Positions 34,986 to 44,959 of a stretch of 64,000 nucleotides of DNA are shown one piece after another. Below the pieces are notes generated by a model, which had not been told where the DNA came from, ran no database searches, and was given only the letters and a program-made list of their open reading frames with translations. Both the position numbers and the translations under genes were made by a program. The stretch is from Lactiplantibacillus pentosus (GTDB lineage: Bacteria; Bacillota; Bacilli; Lactobacillales; Lactobacillaceae), in the NCBI RefSeq assembly GCF_003641185.1, contig NZ_CP032757.1, positions 2,542,001-2,606,000 on the forward strand. The letters run 5' to 3'. Within the stretch, counting starts at the first letter, position 1, and the number at the start of each line of letters is the position of its first letter.

Positions 34986-36155
34986 TCAAGCTTCGTTGAG
35001 CGTCACCCGACTCATCGCCAGTAACGCCACCAGGGTAATCGCACTGCCGATGATAAATACGGTTGCAATACCGACGTACCTGGTTATGACGCCGCCGAGT
35101 GCGATACCAATCGGCATTGAAATATTCGTGCAAGACATCATCGCACCGTTCACCCGCCCTAATAGTTCGCCGGGCGTTTTCAATTGGATCAAAGTGAATA
35201 GCGACACATTCACAAAGCCACCCGCCATACCAATCACCATCATCGCAATCAAGGTGGTACCGATACTGTGCGTCAACACCATGAACGTCACCGCGACCGT
35301 CATCGTCGTCAAAGCCAACAGTAACTTGGTCTTAAAAGTCGTTTTAACAAAATTGATCAGAATACTGCCAGCCACCACCCCAATGATGAACAGCGCTTGT
35401 GCCAAGCTATAGACGACGGCACTGGCATGTAAGGTTCCCCGCGTCCAGATGATATTCAGTCCTAGCACGGGACCAATCACCATATTCACGATTACGGCTA
35501 GTAAAATTAGCGTTCGCAACATCGGGTTATGATAGACGTAAGCTAAGCCAGCATACCAATCCCGGGTTTGCACCTGCTCGACGCTCACTTGTTCAGCGTG
35601 GCCCACCCGTTTATGTACAATCACGATACAAGCTAGCGAGACCAAGAACGTCAGACCATTGATCAAAACGAAATCAGCTAGCGAGACGAACGCAACTAGA
35701 CTACCGCCAGCTAACATGCCCACTAATTGGGCGCACACCTTAACGCCTTGATTCATACTATTGACGCGCTGTAATTGGTCAGTCGGGACAATTTGCGGAA
35801 TTAACGCATTCTCAGCCGGATCAAAAACAGTTCCCAGAATTTTAGCGATAAACGCGACCCCCACCAGCGTCCAAATATTAACTGCAAAGCCGTAATACAA
35901 ATAAGTGGCGACGCCCATTAATACGGCTTGTAACCCGTCAATCGTCATCATCACTTTGGTCTTAGGAAACCGATCGGCTAAATATCCCGTCAGTACATTC
36001 AGCACGACTAACGCATTGAACGTTCCAGAAATCAGCCCAATCGTCGTGGAATTATCAGTCAGTCGATACAGATACCACATAATCGCAATATCAAATAAAT
36101 TATTACCGAATTGCGATGTCGACTCTCCGGCAAGTAGAACATAGATATTCTTCAT
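34986..36155 (-). CDS. MFS transporter (EntS/MFS_3 type)
   Basis: 389 residues with 11-12 membrane helices. It begins MKNIYVLLAGESTSQFGNNLFDIAIMWYLY, typical of the MFS_3 group related to enterobactin exporter EntS and macrolide efflux MefA-like proteins. The loop GYLADRFPKTKVM is the helix 2-3 signature. The ribosome binding site is weak (AAGTGA). It is monocistronic. Substrate unknown. Confidence 0.87.
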   Translation of the reverse strand: MKNIYVLLAGESTSQFGNNLFDIAIMWYLYRLTDNSTTIGLISGTFNALVVLNVLTGYLADRFPKTKVMMTIDGLQAVLMGVATYLYYGFAVNIWTLVGVAFIAKILGTVFDPAENALIPQIVPTDQLQRVNSMNQGVKVCAQLVGMLAGGSLVAFVSLADFVLINGLTFLVSLACIVIVHKRVGHAEQVSVEQVQTRDWYAGLAYVYHNPMLRTLILLAVIVNMVIGPVLGLNIIWTRGTLHASAVVYSLAQALFIIGVVAGSILINFVKTTFKTKLLLALTTMTVAVTFMVLTHSIGTTLIAMMVIGMAGGFVNVSLFTLIQLKTPGELLGRVNGAMMSCTNISMPIGIALGGVITRYVGIATVFIIGSAITLVALLAMSRVTLNEA

Positions 36156-36615
36156 TGAATCACTTCACTTTAGCTTTGAATTGTTGATGATGCTGTTCAT
36201 TGAACTTGATCAGAAATGCGCCGAGGGGCTGAGGTGACAGGAAAGGTGAATAGTGCTATTTTAGCATGCAGTCACAATAAAATTAAATCGTATTCTAATC
36301 AAATTATAATATTAGCTGTTTACCCATCTTTTTCCGTCTGTATATCACAACTGAATTTACTTTTCTTAACTCGCAGCTACTCACCCTGATTCCATTCTTT
36401 ATAGACTTCGGATTGCTTGCGAGGTCCGACCGTGACATCAGTTGCGCGATTGGTCGGTCAACATTGCCATTGCCACAAACAGCTAGCCATCGTCACCAAC
36501 CAATATGATTGTGATTATAACTTGCTCGGCGGACATTGCGGCCTTGAAGGAATCGTTTGTCAGTTATCCAAAAATAGTCCCATCGCACCTCCGCATGGCA
36601 ATAGCGCAACACAAA
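36156..36615. other. Intergenic region without recognised gene
   Basis: Holds only the promoter area of the MFS gene (AT-rich part, about 36260-36340) and sequence upstream of a terminator. An open frame at 36417-36701 on the plus strand lacks a ribosome binding site and runs through that terminator, so it is not called. Confidence 0.5.
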
Positions 36616-36656
36616 AACGCCACGGTACGTGCCAATCTAGGCGGTATCGTGGCGTT
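36616..36656 (-). terminator. Terminator of the TMEM175 operon
   Basis: Minus-strand AACGCCACG and CGTGGCGTT pair with inner TACCG/CGTAC-like pairing and are followed by five T residues. Confidence 0.8.
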
Positions 36657-36660
36657 CTGA

Positions 36661-36879
36661 TCAATGACGTCGTTTCAAAAAATGCTCAAATTCTTGATTA
36701 ATTGCTGCACGGACTTTTGGTTCATGCAAGTCTGCATGTTCAGCATCCGTTCCACCCGTGACTTGGCTGACCACTTGTAAGTAGCCGAACAAGACTTGGC
36801 TGGGATCCAGATGGTACTGCTTGGCTAACGTGACCGCCAAGTCATAGCGGTCAGGACCTAATAAACTGGAATAATCCAT
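36661..36879 (-). CDS. Small protein of unknown function
   Basis: 72 residues, soluble and rather acidic, MDYSSLLGPDRYDLAVTLAK at the N-terminus and a basic FLKRRH end. I do not recognise a family. AAAGGAGG lies 9 nt before the ATG, and its start overlaps the stop of the TMEM175 gene by one base (TGATG), so it is translated with it and may work with it. Confidence 0.75.
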   Translation of the reverse strand: MDYSSLLGPDRYDLAVTLAKQYHLDPSQVLFGYLQVVSQVTGGTDAEHADLHEPKVRAAINQEFEHFLKRRH

Positions 36880-37508
36880 CACTGTGTGCCTCCTTTCGCC
36901 TGCTCTAATTGATGACTCATCCGTAAATATGCGACAAAGTGAAAGATGATTCCGCTCGCCAGCAGAATCACCCCAAGCCAGACTGACCAGAACGTCGCAA
37001 TGATTGCTAACGCGTAGATTGTTACACTACGCACCGGGTCCAGTTTGATTGCGGTATAGAAAGCCATGGAGACCCCCGGCTTTTTTAAGGCTTGATGATG
37101 ATGCAAATACGCATACATCAGGTAAAAGGTCGCAGAAATAAAGAGCGCGACCAAATCGTACACGATAAAGGCCGTCTGCATGTCTTGGCGGTTGCCGGTC
37201 GTCAGCGCATCCGCCACTAACGACATCGGATAATCGATCAACGTAATGCTGAATAACATCAATAAGTTCAACATATTCAAATTACGGTCGATTCGTTGCA
37301 ACATATTGAAATAATCATGGTGAAACAGCCACAAAGTTCCGACGTAAAAATATGAAAAGACGTACGACAACATTAACGGCCACTGTGCCAGTATGGCTGG
37401 CAACAAGTGACCGGGCTGATAATTTGGAATATGAAATTCCAGCACTAAAATGGTAATCAGAATCGCAAATATGCCATCACTGAATGCCTGAAAACGGTCT
37501 GTTTTGAT
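36879..37508 (-). CDS. TMEM175-family (DUF1211) potassium channel protein, apparent ATC start
   Basis: About 209 residues with several membrane helices. Starting only at the GTG 37445 would drop the family's first helix, which is encoded in frame just upstream: RFQAFSDGIFAILITILVL, containing the FSDG signature that lines the pore in TMEM175. That frame begins at ATC 37508, which has GGGGG 7 nt upstream, an ideal spacing; no ATG, GTG or TTG is in frame between there and the upstream region. So the start is a rare ATC, or a mutated ATG. Bacterial homologues form leaky potassium channels. Confidence 0.78.
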   Translation of the reverse strand: MKTDRFQAFSDGIFAILITILVLEFHIPNYQPGHLLPAILAQWPLMLSYVFSYFYVGTLWLFHHDYFNMLQRIDRNLNMLNLLMLFSITLIDYPMSLVADALTTGNRQDMQTAFIVYDLVALFISATFYLMYAYLHHHQALKKPGVSMAFYTAIKLDPVRSVTIYALAIIATFWSVWLGVILLASGIIFHFVAYLRMSHQLEQAKGGTQ

Positions 37509-37658
37509 AACGTCACCCCCACAGCGTTTTAGGATATCATAACTCTGAATTAATTACTGTAATTAACTTTTCAAACTGGCGACAAAACCGCTAATCTCAG
37601 GACTGATATGGTAAGATTAGCGTAACAAAAAGTAATTGATGTGGGGGCGTCAAGACGA

Positions 37659-40343
37659 ATGCGAAAATTATTAAAACCAAAATGGCTATTTTTATTTTTC
37701 TGGGGGATCGTGGTGTTAGCAAGTATTGTGATTTTGCCAAACATCACCACATTTGTGAATGAACAAACAACCATGCCACAAAATCAACGTACCACTGCCA
37801 AATACCAACAGCAATGGGGCCACGGACTAGCGGATACCCGTTCACTAACATTGGTCTTCAGCAATCCCAATGGTAAGTTGACGAAAGCGCAACACCGTCA
37901 AATCACCAAAGTGTTAGCGAAGTTGAATCGCAAAGCGGATACGTATGGGCTGGTGCAGCTCCGCACCGCGACTGGCATGACCAATGACCGCCAATTATTA
38001 CGGTCCAACGATGGCTCGACCGAACTCGCTTTAGCGGCGGTCCAAACTTCTCGGGCCGACCTGCCGATCATTGCCAACCAACTAAACAACGCGATTGCTG
38101 CCGACGGGCTGACCACTAGTGTGACCAGTTCTGACCTGGTCTACCAGCAACACGTGTTGCGGCAAGGTCGTGCCTTACTGGTGGTCTACCTGATTGGGAC
38201 GGTCATCACGCTGATGATACTCGGCCTGATTTTTAAATCACTGTTAGTGCCGTTATTAAACCTGGGCTGCCAGGCCGTCACCTTGATTACCACGGTCAGT
38301 TTCATTACCAACAGTCATTTGGCGTGGCACTGGCCACTCACGGCGAGTGCCTTGGGGCTAGCTGGGCTAGTCAGTCTGCTATTGACCCCGATTTTGACGT
38401 GGTCCTTCATGCGCGCATACTGGCGGTCGGCCGCGGATGAAACACCTGAAGCAGTTGGTCTCAAAATTTTAACGACCCACTATCGGCAATGGGGACTGAC
38501 GATTATTCCGTTGATGCTGATCACGCTGATCGCACACTGGACGGCTTTCATCACGCTAGCCAGCGCCTGGACGATTGCGGTCGCCCTGATGATTACGCTA
38601 CTCGCCGTTCCTACGCTGAATGATGCCTTTGTCGGTTGGCTGGGCGATAGTCTCTTCTGGCCTGGCACCAACGCTTGGCAACCGCGGTCACACAATCTAT
38701 GGGGCCAATTAAGTCGGTTTAGTCACTGGCAACCGGCGTTAGGACTTGTCGCCAGTGCGTTATTGATCGTCCCCGGCATTCTCAGTGCCAATCAACAATT
38801 TGCGGACGATAATTTACGTCCCTGGCAACAGGCCCAATTAACCAATGCAGAACTCGGCCAACAACTCGTTCAAGCGCACTTTGGTACCGGTGCGACGGGG
38901 CCAATCACGATTACGCTACAAGGCACCCAGAACTTGACCCACCAACGCACGCTCCAAACAATCGACCAGTTGACGCGTCAATTGACTGCGGTGCCAAATG
39001 TCAATCGCGTCATCTCGGTCACCCGACCGACTGGCCAACCGATTGCTAGTTTTTACGTCAATCATCAGCTGTCCGCCATCAATATTGATTTGGCGGGCAA
39101 ACAAACCAGCGTGGCGCAACTGCAGCGAACGCTGGCCAGTGACCAAAAAACGTTAAAACAGGCCGCAACCAGTAAGCACACCAAGTCTGTCGATCAACTC
39201 TCAGACCGTATCAATGATTTAGCTGATTTGAACGACCAGCTAAATGACCAACTGCAAACGGTCGATAAACTATTAACGCCATCAGCGGACAACAAACAGC
39301 CGACCGAGCAGGCTGACTCTGAACAACTACACCGCGCATTGAGCAAGCTCGACCGCCTGACCAGCCGTACCACGACCGCACTCGACCACGTTGTCAGTGC
39401 CCAAACGGCCGTTGCGACCGAAGCTGGCCACGTCGATCAACACGTTCATCGCGTGACACAGTCGCTCAAGCAAACGACCGCACCGTTTAAAACGTTATTA
39501 GCGTCATTGACAGCCACCCACAGCTATTTGGAAAGCTTGGCTGACAGCGAAGTGGGCCACAGTTTCTACCTCCCCGCTAACGCCGCCACCAACCAAGCTT
39601 ACCAGAACAGCTTGTTTACTAACGTTAGCAGCGATTCTAACATGACCCAACTGACCGTGCTCCTCAAAACAGCACCGGGTGACCAAGCCAGTCGGCAGAC
39701 GTTGCGCCAGCTTGAAGCGGTGACTCACGCTAGTTTGTTGGCGACACCGCTTAAAGCTTCAAAAATCACAACAACGGGCATTACCGCGCAACAACAGGCC
39801 CGCCATCAGTTGGTCAGCCAACACGCGCTAAAATGGACTGTCGGCGTCGCGGGAATTCTAGTCATCGCCCTCTGGTTGGGCTTACGCTCGTTCCTACTGA
39901 GCGCCCTGTTGACTAGCGGGTTAGCCGCATTGGCTATCAGTAGTTGGGGCTGGACTCAGCTAATCATGACCCAGTGGCAACATGCCGGATTGTTAAGCAG
40001 CGCCGTCTTCCTCAGTAGTCTGGTGATTCTAGCGCTGCATTGGCTGACAGTCACCTTGATGGCGGTCGACCGTCAAAATTGGTTCCACCACTTTGATGCC
40101 CAGCGGTTACAGACCCACTTCTATGCTTGTGGACAACTCGTCTGGCCGGTCACGCTGCTGGAATGCGGCTACCTGTTGCCACTCTGGTTGACCGCTGCAC
40201 CCAATCTAAAAGGGCTCGCGCTGATGAGCCTGATTGGGATTGGCCTCAGTAATCTAATTGTGCCGGCGACACTGCCGGGCCTAATTCGTTGGACCGTCAG
40301 TTTTCCACGGTGGTCGCAACTATTGAAACGCCGCTCAGCGTGA
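37659..40343 (+). CDS. MMPL/RND-family membrane transporter
   Basis: About 894 residues. One N-terminal helix and a large extracytoplasmic domain are followed by a helix bundle (~180-340), a second large outside domain with coiled-coil-like Q-rich helices (~480-620), and a final helix bundle (~730-890): the two-fold layout of MMPL/YdfJ-type RND proteins. Substrates of this family are lipids or drugs. ATG 37659 with GGGGG 11 nt upstream is chosen; GTG 37641 has no ribosome binding site. It diverges from the TMEM175 gene. No TetR regulator is adjacent. Confidence 0.88.
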   Translation: MRKLLKPKWLFLFFWGIVVLASIVILPNITTFVNEQTTMPQNQRTTAKYQQQWGHGLADTRSLTLVFSNPNGKLTKAQHRQITKVLAKLNRKADTYGLVQLRTATGMTNDRQLLRSNDGSTELALAAVQTSRADLPIIANQLNNAIAADGLTTSVTSSDLVYQQHVLRQGRALLVVYLIGTVITLMILGLIFKSLLVPLLNLGCQAVTLITTVSFITNSHLAWHWPLTASALGLAGLVSLLLTPILTWSFMRAYWRSAADETPEAVGLKILTTHYRQWGLTIIPLMLITLIAHWTAFITLASAWTIAVALMITLLAVPTLNDAFVGWLGDSLFWPGTNAWQPRSHNLWGQLSRFSHWQPALGLVASALLIVPGILSANQQFADDNLRPWQQAQLTNAELGQQLVQAHFGTGATGPITITLQGTQNLTHQRTLQTIDQLTRQLTAVPNVNRVISVTRPTGQPIASFYVNHQLSAINIDLAGKQTSVAQLQRTLASDQKTLKQAATSKHTKSVDQLSDRINDLADLNDQLNDQLQTVDKLLTPSADNKQPTEQADSEQLHRALSKLDRLTSRTTTALDHVVSAQTAVATEAGHVDQHVHRVTQSLKQTTAPFKTLLASLTATHSYLESLADSEVGHSFYLPANAATNQAYQNSLFTNVSSDSNMTQLTVLLKTAPGDQASRQTLRQLEAVTHASLLATPLKASKITTTGITAQQQARHQLVSQHALKWTVGVAGILVIALWLGLRSFLLSALLTSGLAALAISSWGWTQLIMTQWQHAGLLSSAVFLSSLVILALHWLTVTLMAVDRQNWFHHFDAQRLQTHFYACGQLVWPVTLLECGYLLPLWLTAAPNLKGLALMSLIGIGLSNLIVPATLPGLIRWTVSFPRWSQLLKRRSA

Positions 40344-40391
40344 TGTGATGACACGACTACTCAGTACTGAATACTAATGATCAAGCTAGTT

Positions 40392-40436
40392 AAAGGCCGT
40401 TCTAAGTTGACTGTGTGTCGCTTAAAACGGCCTTTT
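40392..40436 (+). terminator. Terminator of the MMPL gene
   Basis: AAAGGCCGTT and AACGGCCTTT pair with a further TAAG/CTTA step, followed by TT. It lies 48 bp after the stop. Confidence 0.8.
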
Positions 40437-40468
40437 AAGGTTACGATATTCTCAATTTGATGTCCACA

Positions 40469-40843
40469 TTATCGCCGGCGCCACCAGTGATACCCCAACC
40501 ACAATACGAGGCTACCGACCATGACCCCGCCAATTAACGTGACATTATAGGCGCGCCGTTTGATTCGATATGGTTGCGAGGTAATCGAATTCGGATGATC
40601 ATGCTGAAAGTGGCCGATTCGTGCTGAAAACACTGGATCGCCAGTTCGCCTGTTCATCAGCTCAGTTGGCGTTACAGTACTAATTTGTTGTGAGACCGTT
40701 GCGATAAGCACAGTTGCCCGCGACTGAATGGTCGGTTGTTGCCGGGCGTGCGCCATCTTCCACTGACTCACACCACCAATTAGTATCATAATGCCAATAA
40801 TGACTAGGATTTTTAGCCACCATCGCGTCCGTTGTCCCCGCAT
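40469..40843 (-). CDS. Unknown small membrane protein with two transmembrane segments
   Basis: A 124-residue protein I do not recognise: helix 1 (WWLKILVIIGIMILIGGV, ~residues 8-26), an extracytoplasmic loop of about 65 residues, and helix 2 (YNVTLIGGVMVGSLVLWLGY) ending in HWWRRR. Start 40843 (MRGQRT) has GGGGG 8 nt upstream; longer in-frame starts have none. It lies convergent to the MMPL gene. Confidence 0.7.
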   Translation of the reverse strand: MRGQRTRWWLKILVIIGIMILIGGVSQWKMAHARQQPTIQSRATVLIATVSQQISTVTPTELMNRRTGDPVFSARIGHFQHDHPNSITSQPYRIKRRAYNVTLIGGVMVGSLVLWLGYHWWRRR

Positions 40844-40989
40844 GCGCAACGCCCCCATAATTGTGCCGATTTCTAATGATACTTCAGACCATACACGCTC
40901 CGAATGATTTTGGCACCCCAACGGATTCGTTGCGTCAACATCTAAACGAATGTCGTCCAGCAATTTCTAACGCCATATCTTAGGCGTTC

Positions 40990-41020
40990 AAAAAAGAACC
41001 CCAGCGCACTTGCTGGAGTT
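40990..41020 (-). terminator. Terminator of the SpaA-type adhesin gene
   Basis: Minus-strand AACTCCAGC and GCTGGGGTT pair and are followed by six T residues. Confidence 0.85.
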
Positions 41021-41073
41021 CCGTGTAAAACAACTCAATTGGATCTCTCATCCATCATGATGACTGACGCAAT

Positions 41074-43521
41074 TTAGCCGTGCCGACGCCGCAGATAAAC
41101 GACACCAGTTCCGGCCATCAACAAGCCGAGCAAGCCAGCGAGCATCATCAATAATGACGTTGGCGTTTCAGACGTTTGCGGGAGTCCCGCTCCGTGGCCT
41201 GCGCCAGCACCAGTGGTCCCCGTTCCTGCAGTCGTACCGTTCAAACCGGTTCCTGAGGCTAACGTCCCTGAACCATTTGAGGTAGTCACGCCTTGACTGG
41301 CAGATGGGTTACCAGCTACCGGCAAACTTGGTGCTGGTACACCAGGCTGGCTAGGATTGGTTGGTAACGTTCCACTTGGTTGACTTGGTGTACTTGGTGT
41401 GGTGGTTCCAGGCACGCTTGGTTGACTCGGTGTGCTTGGGCCAGTGGTACCAGGCTGACTTGGTTGACCTGGTTCGGTCGTCCCGGGTTTACTTGGTTGA
41501 CTTGGCTCAGTTGTTCCGGGTTTGCTTGGTTGACCTGGTTGGCCCGGTTCAGTTGTTCCGGGTTTGCTTGGTTTGCCGGGTTGGCCCGGTTCAGTTGTTC
41601 CGGGTTTGCTTGGTTTGCCGGGTTCTTCTGGTTGTCCTGGTTCAGTTGTTCCAGGTTCACTTGGTTTTCCTGGTTCTTCTGGTTGCCCGGGTTCAGTCGT
41701 CCCTGGTTCGCTTGGTTTGCCGGGTTCTTCGGGCTGTCCGGGTTCAGTCGTCCCTGGTTCGCTTGGTTTGCCAGGTTCTTCGGGCTGTCCGGGTTCAGTC
41801 GTCCCTGGCTCACTTGGTTTGCCGGGTTCTTCGGGCTGTCCGGGTTCAGTCGTCCCTGGTTCGCTTGGTTTGCCAGGTTCTTCGGGTTGGCCTGGTTCAG
41901 TCGTCCCTGGTTCACTTGGTTTGCCGGGTTCTTCGGGCTGTCCGGGTTCAGTCGTTCCTGGTTCACTTGGTTTGCCAGGTTCTTCGGGTTGGCCTGGTTC
42001 AGTCGTCCCCGGTTCACTTGGCTTGCCTGGTTCTTCGGGTTGGCCTGGTTCACCCGGCTGACTTGGATTCGTGACTGGTTCATCAGTCGCGTAAACGGTC
42101 ACCGCCGCGGTTTGACCGGCTTTGATCGTAAACGGCAATGGCGTTGCATTCAATTCATAGCCCGTTGGTGCAGCAGTTTCAACAAACTGGTAGTCGCCAG
42201 CTGTTAAACCGGTCACAGTCAATTGACCAGCCGCGTCGGTCTTCAAGTTGGATTGCAACACTTTACCATTAGCATCCCGTAGTTCGTAGACTGCGCCTGC
42301 TAAAACTTTCTTAGTCGTCGCATCAGTCTTCGTCAGCGTGACATCACCAGTCGCTGGTACGACCGGCATCTTCTGATCATCTTGACTCACTTCAATCGAA
42401 AGCAGCGTTTTCGGTGTTCCCAAGGTAAAGGTCAATGGCTTGGTGTTCAGCTCATAGCCTTCTGGGGCCTTAGTTTCAACGAATTGATAGTTTCCTGCTG
42501 CCAATTTTTCGACAATCAGCTGACCATTGGCATCCGTTGTTAAGCCGGATTGCAACACTTTGCCAGTGCTATCTTGGAGGTCATAAGTGGCACCAGCTAG
42601 CACGGCCTGTGTATCGGCATCATGCTTGGTTAACCGGACACTATAATCCTGCTGAGCGCTTCCGTTGCCACCAAACACAATATCGGCATCTGCCGCCACA
42701 TCCAAACCATTCAAGGAAGCGGTATTATGCCAAACATTGCCAGCAGCGGGATCAACATTTTCTGGTTTCGTCCGATAATTCAGGACGAGCTTACTGGTTA
42801 CATTCGTAAATGAAAATGTGATGATATTGCCATCAACCGCAACCGTTGGCGTCACTGTCCGACCAGGTACTTCCATCCCGTTCACGACATTGACCAAATA
42901 CGCTTGAACGGTATCTGGTAAAAAGGTTTGGTTCGGTCCTAACGTATCCGTGATGACAATAGTCGGGTTATTCCCAGGTTGAACGGTGATATGCCAGAAC
43001 AGCGTGGTCGGTGAACCTGCTTCATCCGACGTAAATATCGATCCACTCTTAGCAATGCTCCGTTCATCTCCCGAAATCGTTGAATTACCATTTGCGTTAA
43101 TCGTTAACGTCCCGTGCCGATTCTGCAACCCACTGATTCGATCATTGAACGTGATGGTCCCCGTGGGATCTCCAGCCTTATACGTGAACGTTCCAATAGT
43201 TGCCCCATCGGCATCCACCACTGGAAAACTGACGTTGTTTTGAACCTTGACGTTAGCTGGAATACCTACCGTAACGGTATCACCGGCGTTCAAAACTTCA
43301 GAATCTGGAATCTGCCAATTATAGGTCACTTGATATGACGTGGTCGTATTCAACAAACTGGACGGTGGCATCAACTGACCGTTCTTATCATATACTTGAG
43401 CACTATTGGCATCGAGACCGCTGACACTTATTTCCTTGGCATGCGCCGTAGACCCCAACACAAATAACGTCAAAATTGCCATCAACACACTTAACAAAAA
43501 ACCTATTCGCTTTTTTCGCAT
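41074..43521 (-). CDS. Cell-wall-anchored adhesin with SpaA domains, proline repeats and LPQTSE signal
   Basis: 815 residues. Signal peptide (MRKKRIGFLLSVLMAILTLF, cleavage after AHA); N-terminal Cna/SdrG-like adhesive region (~30-290); two SpaA/prealbumin-type domains with KTDATTKKVLAGAVYELRD-like starts and E residues for isopeptide bonds; about nine 17-residue Pro/Glu repeats (PGQPEEPGKPSEPGTTE); then a Pro/Ser/Thr-rich stretch, LPQTSE, membrane helix and RRRHG tail. Sortase A should link it to peptidoglycan. The N-terminal region is homologous to that of the protein at 53102. GGAGG precedes ATG 43521. Ligand unknown. Confidence 0.93.
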   Translation of the reverse strand: MRKKRIGFLLSVLMAILTLFVLGSTAHAKEISVSGLDANSAQVYDKNGQLMPPSSLLNTTTSYQVTYNWQIPDSEVLNAGDTVTVGIPANVKVQNNVSFPVVDADGATIGTFTYKAGDPTGTITFNDRISGLQNRHGTLTINANGNSTISGDERSIAKSGSIFTSDEAGSPTTLFWHITVQPGNNPTIVITDTLGPNQTFLPDTVQAYLVNVVNGMEVPGRTVTPTVAVDGNIITFSFTNVTSKLVLNYRTKPENVDPAAGNVWHNTASLNGLDVAADADIVFGGNGSAQQDYSVRLTKHDADTQAVLAGATYDLQDSTGKVLQSGLTTDANGQLIVEKLAAGNYQFVETKAPEGYELNTKPLTFTLGTPKTLLSIEVSQDDQKMPVVPATGDVTLTKTDATTKKVLAGAVYELRDANGKVLQSNLKTDAAGQLTVTGLTAGDYQFVETAAPTGYELNATPLPFTIKAGQTAAVTVYATDEPVTNPSQPGEPGQPEEPGKPSEPGTTEPGQPEEPGKPSEPGTTEPGQPEEPGKPSEPGTTEPGQPEEPGKPSEPGTTEPGQPEEPGKPSEPGTTEPGQPEEPGKPSEPGTTEPGQPEEPGKPSEPGTTEPGQPEEPGKPSEPGTTEPGQPEEPGKPSKPGTTEPGQPGKPSKPGTTEPGQPGQPSKPGTTEPSQPSKPGTTEPGQPSQPGTTGPSTPSQPSVPGTTTPSTPSQPSGTLPTNPSQPGVPAPSLPVAGNPSASQGVTTSNGSGTLASGTGLNGTTAGTGTTGAGAGHGAGLPQTSETPTSLLMMLAGLLGLLMAGTGVVYLRRRHG
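41545..42060 (-). repeat. 51-bp coding repeats in the adhesin
   Basis: About nine near-identical 51-bp units encoding PGQPEEPGKPSEPGTTE, followed leftward by shorter degenerate units. They form the wall-spanning stalk. Such tracts vary in copy number between strains. Confidence 0.9.
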
Positions 43522-43784
43522 ATGCTCCTCCCCCATTCAAAAAAAGCCAAACAACCTAACTTTTCCAGCCTAACCATCGGATGATAGCGGCCGAACGCCG
43601 GTCAGTCTTTTGCGCTAATCGGTTCCATATGTACAATACTGCAACTCACTAGGTAGAGACGACTAATAACTTTCATTTGCCAACTAACTGAACAAACTGA
43701 ATCCGCTTTTCTAACTTAATTAAACGCGCCATCTCTGCACGAAAACCAGAAGCTTACTTGCCGCACTCAAAATATAATCAGCTA

Positions 43785-44862
43785 TACGTTGTGCCAGTTC
43801 TTATTTAGCATTAAAGATGATTAAAACGTGCCAGTTTAGATTTCTGTTCGTCAGCTGATGCGCGCCCTAGTCCGACTTCCGGGGCTTGCTGACAACGCTG
43901 GAACAGGGCGGACATCGATTTGAACTCACACAGAAACCCACTGCGCAATTTCAAATACGAGTCTTCTTCTAGCCCGGGAAACCCGCCCGGACAAGAAGAA
44001 TTTCGCCCTTGAGCATTGTCAGCCAGCCCCTCCAGTCGGGAAGCCGCTCGAATGGCAGATAAACGGCCACCTATCTAGGTACATTTGGCCATCGACTACT
44101 AGGAGACTGGCCTTAAAAATCAGAATCGGTGATGATCTATTGAGCTTGAAAACTTGTCCCATTTGAATACTGATACGATGGTTTTAAGATTATACATTAA
44201 TTTCAGAGCCACTATCCTTGAAATTAGTGCATAGAATTTGGCTTCGTTTGGTATTCAAGCTTCGTCATCTTAAGCGAGTAGAGAAAGTTCTGATAATATT
44301 CAGGAATACTGCTGGCTCCTATGATTAAAACGTGAGTATGATTGCTTTTACCTGAAACTAATCTTACAGTTCATAACCAAAATGACTGTTTACTATGAAC
44401 CAACGACTAATTCAACAAAAAGTTGAGTCCGCACATGTTCTCCTTTCAAATACCATCCCCGGCTGGAAGGTGTTTCTGACAATGCTCAGCGGCTCCTAGA
44501 GTGTGAGGTTCAGACGGGTTGGGACTGAGGATTAGCCTAGCTAGAGCGTTGAGCGGTGAATTTCCGCTTGGCGTTCTGGCGTAGCTAACCGGAAGTCCCA
44601 GTCTGACCCGAACACGTTTCATCCATACTGCAGCTAACGTGGAAGACCAGTATTTAAGACGTGGGCTGTCGGCTTAAATCTGTGTCCATCGCGTTCCAGC
44701 GTTGTCAGAAATTCCTGGAGGCCGGTGTAGGACGCAGCTATCAAATCAGGTTTACGCTAATTCGTTTTGTTTCCAGCGGGCCTCAGCTGGCTGCTTTTGA
44801 ACTCAAGAGCCGGCACGTTTTAATCATGATTCATGACATATTACCTAGCACAATGCGTAATT
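43785..44862. repeat. Large structured dispersed repeat, copy C (inverted)
   Basis: Opposite orientation to A and B. Left end: TTTAGCATTAAAGATG, ATTAAAACGTGCCAGTTTAG and CTGTTCGTCAGC; right end: CTCAGCTGGCTGCTTTTGAA, GGCACGTTTTAATCATG and AGCACAATGCGTAATT. Module 2 (about 43865-44060) precedes module 1 (about 44455-44740), with all nested hairpins present. This gap (43522-44959) between the adhesin and the GNAT gene has no credible gene. Confidence 0.85.
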
Positions 44863-44874
44863 AGCTTAAAAACG

Positions 44875-44920
44875 CAAAAAAACACCACGTCGCCGGTCAG
44901 TCGTAACCGGGTCGCAGTGC
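44875..44920 (-). terminator. Terminator of the GNAT gene
   Basis: Minus-strand CACTGCGACCCGGT pairs imperfectly with ACCGGCGACGTGGTG and is followed by seven T residues. Confidence 0.75.
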
Positions 44921-44959
44921 TTGAGATGTCTTGAATTCAGGATGCAGTTGACTTGTCAG

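Noticed and set aside
36417..36701. 94-codon plus-strand frame upstream of the small gene at 36661
   Set aside because: It runs through a clear terminator and overlaps a real gene on the other strand; no ribosome binding site.
41564..42061. Plus-strand open frame of 165 codons encoding Gly-Pro-rich, collagen-like repeats
   Set aside because: It is exactly antisense to the proline repeats of the adhesin. The open frame is a by-product of repeat composition; it has no ribosome binding site.
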